Source of the DNA: Paracoccus yeei ATCC BAA-599
Lineage (GTDB): Bacteria; Pseudomonadota; Alphaproteobacteria; Rhodobacterales; Rhodobacteraceae
Reading direction: 5' to 3'
Assembly (NCBI RefSeq): GCF_000622145.1
Contig: NZ_JHWH01000018.1
Span: 33,616-97,615, forward strand
DNA length: 64,000 bases
A program made the translations under genes and the position numbers. Under the pieces are notes generated by a model. The model searched no databases. It worked only from the letters and a program-made list of their open reading frames with translations, and had not been told where the DNA came from. Shown here one piece after another: positions 1 through 9,812 of the stretch. Positions within the stretch are counted from its first letter, which is position 1. Every line of letters begins with the position of its first letter.

Positions 1-814
1 GGTCGCGCTGCACCCCCTCGCGCGACACGTCGCCGCCGCGCGCATCGGTCCGCGCCGCGACCTTGTCGATCTCGTCGATGAAGACGATGCCGTTTTCCTG
101 CACGCTCTCCAGCGCGGCGGCCTTGACCGCCTCGTCGTCCAGAAGCTTGTCGGCCTCCTCGGCGATCAGCAGGTCGTAGCTCTCGGCCACCGTGACCTTG
201 CGCCGCACCCGGCGGCCGCCAAAGGCCTTCATCAGCCCGGACAGGTCCATCATGCCGCCGATGGCGCCCGGCTGACCCGGCACCTCCATCATGCCCAGCG
301 GGTTCGAGTTGTCCTGCAACTCAAGCTCGATCACGGTGTCGTCCAACTCGCCGCGCTTCAGCTTGTCGCGGAACATCTGCCGGGTCTGCTCGCGCGCGCC
401 CTCGCCGGCCAGGGCAGCGACGACGCGCTCCTCGGCCTGCTTGTGGGCGCGCGCCTTGACCTCCTCGCGCATCCGCTCGCGGGTCTCGATGATGGCAGCG
501 TCGGCCAGGTCGCGGATGATCTGTTCGACATCGCGGCCGACATAGCCCACCTCGGTGAACTTCGTCGCCTCGACCTTCAGGAAGGGCGCGCGGGCCAGCT
601 TGGCCAGGCGGCGGCTGATCTCGGTCTTGCCCACGCCGGTCGGGCCGATCATCAGGATGTTCTTGGGATAGACCTCGTCCCTCAGGTCGTCGCCCAGCTG
701 GCGGCGCCGCCAGCGGTTGCGCAGGGCCACGGCCACGGCGCGCTTGGCGTCCTTCTGGCCGATGATGAACCGGTCCAGTTCGGACACGATCTCGCGCGGG
801 GTCAGGTCACTCAT
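1..814 (-). CDS. hslU: HslU, ATPase/unfoldase subunit of HslUV protease (C-terminus cut by window edge)
   Basis: AAA+ ATPase that unfolds proteins and feeds them to the HslV peptidase in the cytoplasm. Only the first 271 residues lie in the window; the gene continues beyond base 1. The Walker A motif GPTGVGKT is at residues 57-64, followed by the HslU-typical VGYVGRDVE segment, and FIDEIDK (Walker B) appears near the cut end. The start ATG (812-814) follows a GAGAGG ribosome binding site. It lies 87 bp downstream of hslV on the same strand, the usual hslVU order. Identification is secure; only the missing C-terminus limits it. Confidence 0.96.
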   Translation of the reverse strand, partial: MSDLTPREIVSELDRFIIGQKDAKRAVAVALRNRWRRRQLGDDLRDEVYPKNILMIGPTGVGKTEISRRLAKLARAPFLKVEATKFTEVGYVGRDVEQIIRDLADAAIIETRERMREEVKARAHKQAEERVVAALAGEGAREQTRQMFRDKLKRGELDDTVIELELQDNSNPLGMMEVPGQPGAIGGMMDLSGLMKAFGGRRVRRKVTVAESYDLLIAEEADKLLDDEAVKAAALESVQENGIVFIDEIDKVAARTDARGGDVSREGVQRD

Positions 815-854
815 CTCAAACCTCTCTCATGCCGGGAAACGCCGTCTTTCACTG

Positions 855-901
855 TTTCCCAAATACCCTGGGGGAGTCCGCAGGACGGGGGCGAAGCCCC
901 C
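855..901. repeat. Intergenic motif plus GC hairpin between hslV and hslU
   Basis: The 87-bp hslV-hslU gap holds the motif TTTCCCAAATACCCTGGGG (855-873) and a hairpin with arms GGGGGC (887-892) and GCCCCC (896-901) around GAA. A closely similar motif in opposite orientation occurs at 27965-27980, also next to a hairpin. No T tract follows the hairpin here, so strong termination between hslV and hslU is not expected; it may tune mRNA processing or dampen readthrough. Confidence 0.5.
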
Positions 902-1456
902 TCAGCCCAGGACCTCGACCGTCAGGTTGCCGTTGGTATAGACGCAGATGTCGGCCGCGATCGCCATGGCCTTGCGGGCCACGCCCTCGGCGTCCAGATC
1001 GCTTTCCATCAGCCCGCGGGCCGCGGCAAGCGCATAGTTCCCGCCCGAGCCGATGGCGGCGACGTCATGCTCGGGCTCCAGCACGTCGCCGGCGCCGGTG
1101 ACGACGAAGATGTCCTTGCCGTCGGTGACGATCAGCATGGCCTCCAGGTTGCGCAGGTACTTGTCCATGCGCCAGTCCTTGGCCAGGTCCACGCAGGCCC
1201 GCGCCAGCTGTCCGGGGGCCGATTCCAGCTTCTTCTCCAGCCGCTCCAGCAGGGTGAAGGCGTCGGCGGTCGAGCCGGCAAAGCCCACCACCACATCGTG
1301 CCCGCCGGGCTTCAGCCGCCGCACCTTGCGCGCGGTGCCCTTCATCACCGTCTGGCCGACGCTGACCTGACCGTCGCCGGCGACGACGACGCGGCCGGCC
1401 CGCCGCACCGCCAGGATGGTGGTGCCGTGCCAGCCGGGAAATCTTTCATCGGACAT
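902..1456 (-). CDS. hslV: HslV, peptidase subunit of HslUV protease
   Basis: N-terminal threonine peptidase that forms the proteolytic core docked to HslU. The 184-residue product has the family's full length. The catalytic threonine is the first T of HGTTILAV (about residue 12), exposed after removal of the short leader; the [14 protein letters not shown] segment is characteristic. It is the first gene of an hslV-hslU operon. A heat-shock-like promoter is proposed at 1483-1511. Confidence 0.97.
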   Translation of the reverse strand: MSDERFPGWHGTTILAVRRAGRVVVAGDGQVSVGQTVMKGTARKVRRLKPGGHDVVVGFAGSTADAFTLLERLEKKLESAPGQLARACVDLAKDWRMDKYLRNLEAMLIVTDGKDIFVVTGAGDVLEPEHDVAAIGSGGNYALAAARGLMESDLDAEGVARKAMAIAADICVYTNGNLTVEVLG

Positions 1457-1482
1457 GGGATTCTCCGCTTTCGTCTCGGGCT

Positions 1483-1511
1483 CAGATAGGACCGGGGGGG
1501 ATCTTTCGCAA
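1483..1511 (-). promoter_or_regulatory. Putative heat-shock-type promoter of hslVU
   Basis: Reading leftward, TTGCGA (1506-1511) and TATCTG (1483-1488) are separated by 17 bp and lie about 27 bp before the hslV start. The extended elements (GTTGCGAAA and CCTATCT) resemble alphaproteobacterial RpoH promoters, and hslVU is a classic RpoH target. Assignment is by eye only. Confidence 0.4.
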
Positions 1512-1538
1512 CCCGCCCTGCCGGGCTAGCCTGTGCGC

Positions 1539-2429
1539 ATGATCCTGCGCGTCTATCTGGAACCCCCGATGCTGCGGACCGCCCGCGCCGGCACGTTCAA
1601 CTTTCTGAACGTGCTGAAAACGGCGGTCGAGGATGCGGGCTGGACCCTCGAATGGCACGAAACCGGACCCGAGGCCCGGCGGCGCGCCCCGGACCGCGAC
1701 GGCTACGCGCTGTTTCACGCCGAGGCACCGACCCATGACCGCGCCCTGACCTTCCGCCGGGCTTATCACTACCCCTTCTGGCAGATCGAGCCGGTCCAGC
1801 AGCGCTGGCGTTTCGCCGTGGCGTGCGCGGATTTCGACCCCAAGGACATCGCCCCCGATCCCGCCCGCGCCTTCGCGGACCGGCTGCGCAACCGCGTCCT
1901 GCCCGGACCGCCCCCGCGGCGGGATGGTCCGGTGCTGATCCCGCTTCAGGGCCGGATCCGGCGCCATCGCAGCTTTCAGACCATAAGCCCCGTCGACATG
2001 GTGGAAACCGTCGCCGCCACCGGCCATCCCTGCGTCGCCACCCTGCACCCGAACGAAGCCTATGATCCGGCCGATCACGCGGCCCTGGCCGGGCTCGCGG
2101 ACCGCCACTCGAACCTGCGGATCGGCGGGCCCACGGCGGCGATCCTGCGCGACTGCGCCTTTGTCGCGACGGAAAACAGCGCGGTGGCATTCGACGGCTA
2201 TCTGCTGGGCAAGCCTGCGGTGCTGTTCGCGCAGATCGACTTTCACCACATCGGCCTGAACGTGGCCGAGCTGGGCGCGCGCGAGGCACTGAACGCGGCC
2301 GAAACCCATCGCCCTGATTTCGACCGCTACCTGTTCTGGTTCCTGCAGCAGGGGGCGATCAATGCGACCCTGCCCGATGCGGGCGCCCGGATCCTGGCCG
2401 CGATGCGCCGGGGCGGCTGGCCGATCTGA
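1539..2429 (+). CDS. Capsule-polysaccharide-transferase-like protein of unknown substrate
   Basis: A 296-residue protein from ATG 1539 (an in-frame GTG lies two codons upstream). The C-terminal half carries a stretch like the KpsS/LipB capsule or Kdo transferases: LHPNE (about residue 172), then a glycine-rich IGGPTAAILRDC segment and CAFVATENSAVAFDGYLLGKP, the nucleotide-sugar-binding part of a GT-B-like fold. No signal peptide or membrane segment is evident. It is divergent from hslV and convergent with trxA, with no polysaccharide genes beside it. The acceptor cannot be inferred; the transferase assignment is moderate. Confidence 0.6.
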   Translation: MILRVYLEPPMLRTARAGTFNFLNVLKTAVEDAGWTLEWHETGPEARRRAPDRDGYALFHAEAPTHDRALTFRRAYHYPFWQIEPVQQRWRFAVACADFDPKDIAPDPARAFADRLRNRVLPGPPPRRDGPVLIPLQGRIRRHRSFQTISPVDMVETVAATGHPCVATLHPNEAYDPADHAALAGLADRHSNLRIGGPTAAILRDCAFVATENSAVAFDGYLLGKPAVLFAQIDFHHIGLNVAELGAREALNAAETHRPDFDRYLFWFLQQGAINATLPDAGARILAAMRRGGWPI

Positions 2430-2464
2430 CCGCCGCCCGCGCCGTCCCTTCAGACGCCATCCGT

Positions 2465-2788
2465 TCAGATGGAATTGTCGATCCAGGCCTTCAGCGCGGC
2501 CTTGGGCGCGGCGCCGATCTTGTTCGAGACCACCTCGCCGTCCTTGAACAGGAACAGCGCAGGAATGCCGCGCACGCCAAGCGCCGCCGGGCTTTCGGGG
2601 TTCTCGTCCACGTTCACCTTGACGATCTTGACCTTGCCTTCGTATTCGGCGGCCAGTTCCTCAAGCGCCGGGCCGATCTGGCGGCAGGGGCCACACCACT
2701 CGGCCCAGAAATCGACCACGACCGGGGTCGCGGACTGACGCACTTCGGTGTCGAAATCGGCGTCGGAAACGGCTTGGGTATTGGCCAT
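2465..2788 (-). CDS. trxA: Thioredoxin
   Basis: Small cytoplasmic disulfide reductase, 107 residues, full family length. The redox motif WCGPC is at about residues 31-35, and the cis-proline segment [11 protein letters not shown] follows. It reads in the same direction as addB-addA with a 50-bp gap, so it may be partly cotranscribed, a linkage often seen in Rhodobacterales. Identification is firm. Confidence 0.96.
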   Translation of the reverse strand: MANTQAVSDADFDTEVRQSATPVVVDFWAEWCGPCRQIGPALEELAAEYEGKVKIVKVNVDENPESPAALGVRGIPALFLFKDGEVVSNKIGAAPKAALKAWIDNSI

Positions 2789-2838
2789 CGGGATCTCCTG
2801 CGATGCGCCGGCGATGCCGGCAGGACTGTCAGGAAGAG

Positions 2839-5800
2839 CTAGGCACCCAAGGGGACCGGGTCAAGGCCCGCCGCCACCGCCCCCGCCATCGCACGGTCCA
2901 GCACGGCATCGGGCAGCGCCATCAGGCTGCGTGTCGCCGTCCACAGCACGGCGGTCTCGACCCGCAGCCCGGGCCAGAGCTGCGCCAGCGCCGCGCGATA
3001 GGCCGCCATCTGCCGCAGGATGCCCAAAGGCACCGCCTCGGGCGTGGCGGGCACGTCGCGGTTCGACTTGTAATCCACCGCCAGGACCCGGTTCTCTGTG
3101 ATCACAAGCCGGTCGATCTTGCCGTGCAGCATCCCGATGCCGGGCAGCGGGGCGGCCAGCGCCAGTTCCTGAAACACCTCGGCCCCCTCGGGCAGGGCAA
3201 AGACCTGGGCCAGGTCGGGCGCCGCGATCACGGCGCGGGCCTCGTCCAGCAGGGCGGCCAGTTCGGGGGGGCCCGGCAAGCCCCCCTCGGCGTCGGCCAG
3301 CACGTCGCGGGCGATGGCGGCCCAGTCGGCGGGGTCGCGGCCCGGCAGGTGCTCCAGCAGCAGGTGCAGCCGCGTGCCCTGCAGCATCGCGGCCTCGGCA
3401 TCGCCGGGGCCCCCGGCCAGCACCTTGGCGCCGCCAAGCGCGGTTGCCGCGATGGGGCGGCGCTTGGCCGGCATGGGCGGCGGCGGCGCGGCCAGCCACA
3501 GGGGCATCGCCACCGGCGGCCTTTCGGCCCGCCAGGTATCGGGCGCCTCGGCCGGCCAGTCGCCAAAGCTCAGGCGACGGATCTCGCCGCCCCAGGGGGC
3601 CGGCATCCGCGTCTCCTCGAGCCCGCAGCGGCCGAAGCCCGCGGCGACCATGCCGTGCCAGCTTTCCGCGTCCGCCTCGCCTGCCGCGGCGACGATCAGC
3701 CAGCTTTCCGCGCGGGTCAGCCCGACATACAGCAGGCGCTTGCGTTCCTCGAGTTGGCGGCGGGTCTGCTCGGCCGCCCAGGCCTCGACCGCTTCGGGCC
3801 GTTCGCCCTTGCGGCCGCGCCACAGCGCCAGCCCGTCCGGCGCGGACAGCACAGGCGCCTCGCGCGGGGGGCGGCGGCTGGCGGTGTCGGGCATGATGAC
3901 GATGGGGCTTTCCAGGCCCTTCGAGCCATGCACCGTCATCACCCGGATCAGCCCCTCGCCCTCGCCGGCGCTGCCGGGCTGGCGGCGCACCTCGACATCG
4001 TCGCCCGAAAGCCAGACCAGGAAGCCGGTCAGCGAGGGCGTCTCGCTGGATTCGTAGCGCAGCGCCTGGGACAGCAGCTCGTCGATGCCGTCCTGCGCCT
4101 CGGGACCCAGGCGCGCCAGCAGCGCCTCGCGCCCGCCGTGGCGGATCAGCAGGCGCTGGATCAGGTCATAGGGCCGCATGAAGCCGGTCTGGCCCATCAG
4201 GTCCGACAGCACCTCGACCGCGTGGCGATGCGCGGATTCCCGCAGCCGCCGCCACAGGTATTCGCCGCGTTTGCGCCCCGCCGCCAAGCGGTACAGCGCC
4301 TCCTCGGTCAGCCCGAACAGGGGCGAGCGCAGGGCGGCGGCCAGCGACAGGTCGTCCTCGGGCGTGGCCAGGACCGACAGCACGGCGCTGATGTCCTTGA
4401 CGGCCATCTCTCCGGCCAGCTTCAGCCGGTCGGCGCCGGCCACGGGCAGGTTCGCCGACTTCAGCGCCGCGATGATTTCGGCAAACAGGTCCGAGCGGCG
4501 CTGCACCAGGATCAGCACGTCGCCGGCCCGGACCCGGCGCACCGCGCCCGACTTGGCGTCAAAGATCGGCTGGCCCAGCATGGCGCGGATCGCCTCGGCG
4601 ACGGCGCGGGCCAGCTGCGTGGTTTCCGAATTCTCGGCCGGCTGGTCCACGGGGCTGGTCCAGTCGCCGGGCTCGGGCCGGTCAGGCCGGGGGACCGCCG
4701 GCCACAGGTCGACCCGGCCCGGCATGTCGCCGCGAAAGGCCAGGTGGCGCGGCGGATCGCCCAGGCCCTGCGCGGCATCGCCGGCAAAGACCTGGTCCAC
4801 CAGCGACAGGATCGCGGTCGAGGACCGGAACGAATGGCGCAGTTCCAGCACCTGCATCGGGTTCTGCACCGCGTCAAAGGCGGCGGCGAAACCGGCGCGG
4901 CGGGCCTCGAACACGGCGATGTCGGCCCCCTGGAAGGAATAGATCGACTGCTTGGGATCGCCCACCACGAACAGGCTGCGCGCCACATCCCGCGCGCCCT
5001 GCCCCGAGGTGAATTCGTCCGTCAGCCGCTCGATCACCTGCCATTGCGCGGGGCTGGTGTCCTGCGCCTCGTCGACCAGGATGTGGTCGATGCCGCCGTC
5101 CAGGCGGAACAGCACCCATTGCGCCATGCTGTCGTCCGACAAAAGCCGCGCCGTCCGTTCGATCAGGTCGTCGAAATCCAGCCAGCCCTGCACCGCCTTT
5201 TGCGCCCGGTATTGCGCCATGAAGGCATGGCCGAAGCCGTGCAGCGCCAGGCATTTCTGGGCATGGGCCAGGGCAATGCGGCGCGGCCGGGCCAGGGCCA
5301 CGCGCTCCATCAGGATGGCAAGGTCGTCCATCAGATGCGCGCAGGGGCCGGTGCGCAGCCCCTTGGTCGGAAAGCCATCGTATTTCGGGGCGAAGGGCTC
5401 CTTGGCGGTGGCGCCGTAAAGCAGGACCGATTCCAGGATCGAAAGTTCCGCGGCGCCAGGGCGGGTCCAGCCGCCCTGCGCCAGCCGGGCCGCCGCCTTC
5501 TGGTCGTTGGCGCCGCTTTTCTGCAGATGCGGGATCAGCGCGGCGACGACCAGCGCGCCATCCCCGAAGCATTCCGCCAGCAGGCCCGCCATGTCGGCGC
5601 CGGGCTGCAACCCGCAGGACCGCCACAGCGCGTCCCGGTCGGCGGGGGCATCGAACCCCCGCAGCCCGGCCAGGAAGGCGTCGAGGTTTTCGCCCGAATG
5701 CAGCGCCAGCAGGTCCTGAAGCGCGGGATGGCCGTCGCGGGCCATTTCCTCGATGATCTCGGCGCGCAGCAGGGCGGCGCTGCGGTCGTCAAGCTCGGTA

Positions 5801-6219
5801 AAGCCGTGCGGCACGCCCGCCTCGATCGGAAAGCGGCGCAGGACGCCCGCGCAGAAGCTGTGGATGGTCTGGACCTTCAGCCCGCCCGGCGTCTCGATGG
5901 CGCGGGCGAACAGGCGGCGCGCGGCCCGCAGGTCGGGCGCGGTCCCCTCGCCCAGCCGGGCGAGTTCGGCGCGCAGGCCGGGTTCGGGCAGCATGGCCCA
6001 TTGCCCCAGCCGCGCCAGCAGGCGGTTCTGCATCTCGGTCGCCGCCGCCTTGGTATAGGTCAGGCACAGGATGCGTTCGGGCGCGGTCCCGGCCAGCAGC
6101 AGACGCGCCACCCGGTCGGTCAGCACCCGCGTCTTGCCCGAGCCCGCATTGGCCGTCAGCCAGGTCGAGCGCAGCGGATCGGCCGCCCGCACCTGGGCCA
6201 GCGTCGCCTCATCCATCAT
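2839..6219 (-). CDS. addA: AddA, helicase-nuclease subunit of AddAB recombination complex
   Basis: UvrD-type 3'-5' helicase with a C-terminal nuclease, partner of AddB in resecting double-strand breaks and loading RecA. About 1126 residues. Walker A ANAGSGKT is at residues 23-30; helicase motif II appears as [10 protein letters not shown]; the C-terminal nuclease core is seen as [10 protein letters not shown]. The start is placed at the tandem ATG at 6217-6219, which overlaps the end of addB (ATGATGGATGA); an upstream extension in the same frame has no protein-like character. Overlap implies translational coupling with addB. Confidence 0.95.
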   Translation of the reverse strand: MMDEATLAQVRAADPLRSTWLTANAGSGKTRVLTDRVARLLLAGTAPERILCLTYTKAAATEMQNRLLARLGQWAMLPEPGLRAELARLGEGTAPDLRAARRLFARAIETPGGLKVQTIHSFCAGVLRRFPIEAGVPHGFTELDDRSAALLRAEIIEEMARDGHPALQDLLALHSGENLDAFLAGLRGFDAPADRDALWRSCGLQPGADMAGLLAECFGDGALVVAALIPHLQKSGANDQKAAARLAQGGWTRPGAAELSILESVLLYGATAKEPFAPKYDGFPTKGLRTGPCAHLMDDLAILMERVALARPRRIALAHAQKCLALHGFGHAFMAQYRAQKAVQGWLDFDDLIERTARLLSDDSMAQWVLFRLDGGIDHILVDEAQDTSPAQWQVIERLTDEFTSGQGARDVARSLFVVGDPKQSIYSFQGADIAVFEARRAGFAAAFDAVQNPMQVLELRHSFRSSTAILSLVDQVFAGDAAQGLGDPPRHLAFRGDMPGRVDLWPAVPRPDRPEPGDWTSPVDQPAENSETTQLARAVAEAIRAMLGQPIFDAKSGAVRRVRAGDVLILVQRRSDLFAEIIAALKSANLPVAGADRLKLAGEMAVKDISAVLSVLATPEDDLSLAAALRSPLFGLTEEALYRLAAGRKRGEYLWRRLRESAHRHAVEVLSDLMGQTGFMRPYDLIQRLLIRHGGREALLARLGPEAQDGIDELLSQALRYESSETPSLTGFLVWLSGDDVEVRRQPGSAGEGEGLIRVMTVHGSKGLESPIVIMPDTASRRPPREAPVLSAPDGLALWRGRKGERPEAVEAWAAEQTRRQLEERKRLLYVGLTRAESWLIVAAAGEADAESWHGMVAAGFGRCGLEETRMPAPWGGEIRRLSFGDWPAEAPDTWRAERPPVAMPLWLAAPPPPMPAKRRPIAATALGGAKVLAGGPGDAEAAMLQGTRLHLLLEHLPGRDPADWAAIARDVLADAEGGLPGPPELAALLDEARAVIAAPDLAQVFALPEGAEVFQELALAAPLPGIGMLHGKIDRLVITENRVLAVDYKSNRDVPATPEAVPLGILRQMAAYRAALAQLWPGLRVETAVLWTATRSLMALPDAVLDRAMAGAVAAGLDPVPLGA

Positions 6220-9151
6220 GGCCGAACCTTTCAGAGACCGCCGCCTGGGTCGCGTCCCATTCGCCGTGGCGCGACAGGTGGTCGTAATCGCTGGCGTGGT
6301 CGGTGCGCTCCATCGCCAGGCGGGCGACAAAGCCGCGCTCGCCGCGCAGGTAAAGCCCGATCAGCGCGACGAAGCCCTGCCAGGTTTCCAGCGCGAACCC
6401 GGGCCCGAATTCGCGCGGTTCGGTTTTGCCCTCGCCCCCCAGCTGGATATAGCTGATCCCCGCGACCGGGACGGGGCCAAGCTTGCCAAAACCGCCCATC
6501 TCGACCATCGCGGCCTCAAGCGGCAGCTGCTTGTCGAAATGCGCGATCTGCTTGTCGCTGGGCGGCTTGCCGGACTTGTAGTCATAGACATGCACCCGCC
6601 CGTCCGTCAGCAGGTCCAGCCGGTCGGGACGCGCGGTCAGGCGGAATGCGGCGCCGGGCACCGCCAGCGCGCCGGGGTCCTCGATCACCACGGGGCGGCC
6701 CTGGGTCAGGCGCAGCGCCTCGTCCGCCATCAGCCGGTCGGCGACGCCGGCAATGCGGGCGCGCCAGAACAGCCGGGCCGAGGGCCAGGGCACATCGCGC
6801 TCCAGCACCGCATCGGTGATCGACAGCAGCCGCGCCGTCATCACCTCGGGCGTCTCGGGCAGGTCGGGCAGGCCGCGCAGGAACCGGTCCATGATGTCGT
6901 GAAGCACATTGCCGCGCTCGGCCGCGCTGGGTTCGGGGCGCAGCGGGTCCAGCGCCCTGAGGCCCAGGACGCGGCGCGCATAGACCGCATAGGGATCGCG
7001 GATCAGGGTGCGGACCTCGGTCACGGACATCTCGGACAGCGCGGGCGCGGGCGGGATGGGCGCGGGCCGCGCGGCCGGGGCCACGCGGTCACGGGGCCGG
7101 GCCTGCGCCTCGGCCAGGTCCAGCCAGGCCTGCCCGCGCGACCGCATGTCGGCCAGCGCCCGCGGCCCGTCCTGCCCGGGCAAGCCGCCCAGCAGGTTCA
7201 CCAGCCGGTTCAGCCAGCGCGAGGGGATCGTCTCGGCCTCGGCATCGCGGCGGGCGCGGGTCAGGATGACCTGCGCCGCCCCCACGGCCTGCTGGAAGTC
7301 ATGCGCGGCCAGGCCCACCCGGCGTTCGGGCAGGGTCAGGCCGGCGGCCAGCCGCATCGGGCGCGACAGCCAGGGATCGGGCGGCAGGGCCTGCGGCCAG
7401 CCGCCTTCGTTCAGGCCCGACAGGATGACCAGGCCCGCGACCTCGCCCACCGCCTCGGTCCGGGCCTCGCGCGGGCCGCGAAAGCGGACCAGGGGATGGG
7501 CGGCCACATCCTGACGCACCGCCTGGCCCTGCAACTGTTCGTGCAGCAGGTCGCGAAATTCCGAGGGGCGCAGGTCGTGGCCCAGATGGGCGTGGGCCAT
7601 CAGTTGGTCCAGCACCGCGCGCGCCAGCCCGCCCGAGGCCTTGGCCCAGAGTTCCGAGGCCTCGGCGCTGCCGCCCGGCCCGGCCGCCAGATCCTCGGCC
7701 AGGGCGCGCAGGTCGCGCAGGCGGTTGGCCAGCGGACGCGGCGCGCGGTCGCCGGCCAGCGGCACGATCCGGTCCAGCAGCCCGGCCAGCCACAACGCCC
7801 AGGGCTTGCTTTTGTCGTCGCCCTTGTCGGCCCAGGCGCGCAGCGCGGCGCCGTCCGGAAAGGCGGGACCATGCTTGCGCAGATGCAGTTCCAGGTCGCG
7901 GGTGTGGCGGTTGTGTTCGCGCCGGAAGTCCGGGCCCAGCCCGGTCGCCGTCACCGGATGCTTCAGCAGCACCAGAAGCGCGTCGACCATCAGCTCGGCC
8001 CCGTAAAGATCCGCGACATGGCGCAGGAACAGGCCCGGCGCGGTCAGCGGCAGGGGCTGGCCCGCGGAATCGTCGGGGATGATGCCCCAGCGGTCCAGCG
8101 CCGATTGCACGCGCCGCGTCAGCATCCGGTCGGCGGCGATCAGGGTGACGGGCTGCCCGGCCTCGACCGCCTGGCGGATGACCAGGGCGACGGCGGCGGC
8201 CTCAAGGCCCGGCTGCTCGGCCTCGATCAGGGTCAGGTGTCGGGTGGCGGGCGGCAGGAGGCCCAGGCGCGGGCCTTCCTCGATCCACTGGTCGGTCACG
8301 GGCGCGGGCCGCAGCGCCAGCGAGATCAGGCGGTTGCGCGCCGGATCGGGCGCGGCCCCGGCCACCCAGTCCGGCGGCGGGCCGAACTCGGCCACGAAGG
8401 GGGCATAGCGGGCCTGCGGGTGATCCTCGGACCGGGCGTCGAGCCCCTCCCAGACCGACGCCGGCAGGTCCGGGTCGAAGCCCGGCAGCACCACGGCGCC
8501 CAGGGGCAGGCGGGCCACCGCGCGCATGAAATCCCGCGTCGCCCCGTGCGAGCCGGTCGAGCCCGCGACCACCACCGGACCGTCGGGCAGGTCCTCGCCC
8601 CGCGCCCAGGCGGCGGCCAGGTGCTCGGCCGCCACGCGCTGGCGGCTTTCGCGGTCCTGCGGCGGGTCCGACAGGTAATAGCCCGCAGCGATGCGCAGAA
8701 AGGCCAGCGCCCGGCCCCAATGCTGGGCGTGATCGCTGGCGTCGATGCGGTCCAGCGCCTCGGCCCCCAGCCCTTCCAGCTGCATCTCGGCCATCAGCCC
8801 GGCCAGGGACGCCGCCAGTTCCGGCACCGACTGGCCCTGCGCGAGGTCCGGCTGGGCACGCAGCGCGGCGTCGATCAGCCGGCCCAGTTCCAGCCGCCGG
8901 GCCAGCGGCGCAGTCGCCGAGCCCCCGCCCAGGTCGGCGATCAGCCGCAGCCGGGGCAGGATGATCGGGCCGCGCCAGATCAGCGCGTCGCGCAGCGCCA
9001 TCAGCGACTGGCCCGAGTTCGCATAGACCGTCACCCGCGCCATGTCCTGGGCCGGGCGCCCCCGCATCCGCGCGATCAGCCCGTCTGCGAAGGCGCCGGG
9101 AAAATCGGCCCCGCAGGGCAGGGCAAAGACGCCGTTCTGCCAGTCAGCCAC
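6209..9151 (-). CDS. addB: AddB, inactive-helicase/nuclease subunit of AddAB
   Basis: Second subunit of the alphaproteobacterial AddAB nuclease-helicase, 980 residues. The N-terminal helicase-like half lacks a clear Walker A, as usual for this AddB class; the C-terminal RecB-like nuclease motif is seen as VYDYKSGKPPSDKQIA, and helicase-like fragments such as VVILSGLNEGGWPQ occur in the middle. It overlaps murU by 8 bp upstream and addA by 11 bp downstream, so it is embedded in an operon. Confidence 0.92.
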   Translation of the reverse strand: MADWQNGVFALPCGADFPGAFADGLIARMRGRPAQDMARVTVYANSGQSLMALRDALIWRGPIILPRLRLIADLGGGSATAPLARRLELGRLIDAALRAQPDLAQGQSVPELAASLAGLMAEMQLEGLGAEALDRIDASDHAQHWGRALAFLRIAAGYYLSDPPQDRESRQRVAAEHLAAAWARGEDLPDGPVVVAGSTGSHGATRDFMRAVARLPLGAVVLPGFDPDLPASVWEGLDARSEDHPQARYAPFVAEFGPPPDWVAGAAPDPARNRLISLALRPAPVTDQWIEEGPRLGLLPPATRHLTLIEAEQPGLEAAAVALVIRQAVEAGQPVTLIAADRMLTRRVQSALDRWGIIPDDSAGQPLPLTAPGLFLRHVADLYGAELMVDALLVLLKHPVTATGLGPDFRREHNRHTRDLELHLRKHGPAFPDGAALRAWADKGDDKSKPWALWLAGLLDRIVPLAGDRAPRPLANRLRDLRALAEDLAAGPGGSAEASELWAKASGGLARAVLDQLMAHAHLGHDLRPSEFRDLLHEQLQGQAVRQDVAAHPLVRFRGPREARTEAVGEVAGLVILSGLNEGGWPQALPPDPWLSRPMRLAAGLTLPERRVGLAAHDFQQAVGAAQVILTRARRDAEAETIPSRWLNRLVNLLGGLPGQDGPRALADMRSRGQAWLDLAEAQARPRDRVAPAARPAPIPPAPALSEMSVTEVRTLIRDPYAVYARRVLGLRALDPLRPEPSAAERGNVLHDIMDRFLRGLPDLPETPEVMTARLLSITDAVLERDVPWPSARLFWRARIAGVADRLMADEALRLTQGRPVVIEDPGALAVPGAAFRLTARPDRLDLLTDGRVHVYDYKSGKPPSDKQIAHFDKQLPLEAAMVEMGGFGKLGPVPVAGISYIQLGGEGKTEPREFGPGFALETWQGFVALIGLYLRGERGFVARLAMERTDHASDYDHLSRHGEWDATQAAVSERFGHDG

Positions 9152-9812
9152 GCAAGAGCCCCTCGGCCAGCGGGATGCAGTCGGGCCGGCCCACGTCGCA
9201 CCAGGCGCCCTGGTGCACCAGCCCGTGCGCGCGGCCCTCCGCGATCAGCAGATCCCACAGCCGGTTCAGCGAGAACACCTCATCGGGGATCTCGGCCAGC
9301 CGGTCGGGGCGGACGATCTGCGCGCCGCCATAGACCAGATCGCCGCCGCGGATCAGCCGGTCGCCGGGGCCAAGGCCAAAGTCGCCGCCGCCCTGACGGC
9401 CATGGGTGCGGGCGATGGGCACCAGCATCAGCAGCGCGTCCATGTCGTCGCGCCAGGCGTCCAGCAGCGCCGCGACGGGGTTCGGCCCGGTCCAGACGAC
9501 GTCCGGGTTCATCGTGATCACAGGACCCGGTCCCAGCAGCGGCAGCGCCTTGCGCAGCCCGCCGCCGGTTTCCAGCAGCCGCTCGGTTTCGTCGGAAATC
9601 ATCGCCCGCGCACCGATGTGATCGCGGATCTGGCCGCCAAGATGGTGGATGTTGACGACGGCGCGGCCGGTGCCCGCCTGCTCGCCAAGGTCCAGCGCGC
9701 GGTCCAGCAGGGTGCGGCCGGCGACGGGGATCAGCGGCTTCGGCGTCACGTCGGTCAGCGGCGCCATGCGCGTGCCCTTGCCGGCGGCAAAGATCATCAG
9801 CGGCAGGCTCAT
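9144..9812 (-). CDS. murU: MurU-type N-acetylmuramate-1-phosphate uridylyltransferase
   Basis: Nucleotidyltransferase of 222 residues with the signature [23 protein letters not shown] near the N-terminus split here as AAGKGTRM and TPKPLIPV. In the AmgK-MurU pathway it converts MurNAc-1-phosphate to UDP-MurNAc, letting cells recycle peptidoglycan sugar and bypass the fosfomycin-sensitive MurA step. The kinase partner is encoded immediately upstream in the tsaE fusion gene, with a 4-bp ATGA overlap, which strongly supports this role over a generic sugar-nucleotide transferase. Confidence 0.85.
   Translation of the reverse strand: MSLPLMIFAAGKGTRMAPLTDVTPKPLIPVAGRTLLDRALDLGEQAGTGRAVVNIHHLGGQIRDHIGARAMISDETERLLETGGGLRKALPLLGPGPVITMNPDVVWTGPNPVAALLDAWRDDMDALLMLVPIARTHGRQGGGDFGLGPGDRLIRGGDLVYGGAQIVRPDRLAEIPDEVFSLNRLWDLLIAEGRAHGLVHQGAWCDVGRPDCIPLAEGLLRG

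Noticed and set aside
2803..6456. A 1217-codon open frame on the plus strand opposite addA
   Set aside because: Composition artefact of GC-rich codons; residue content (Arg, Gln, His, Gly repeats) is not protein-like and it lies wholly over AddA, which has clear motifs.
6071..9517. An 1148-codon plus-strand frame opposite addB
   Set aside because: Same artefact: antisense to a well supported gene, no recognisable domain, no ribosome site.
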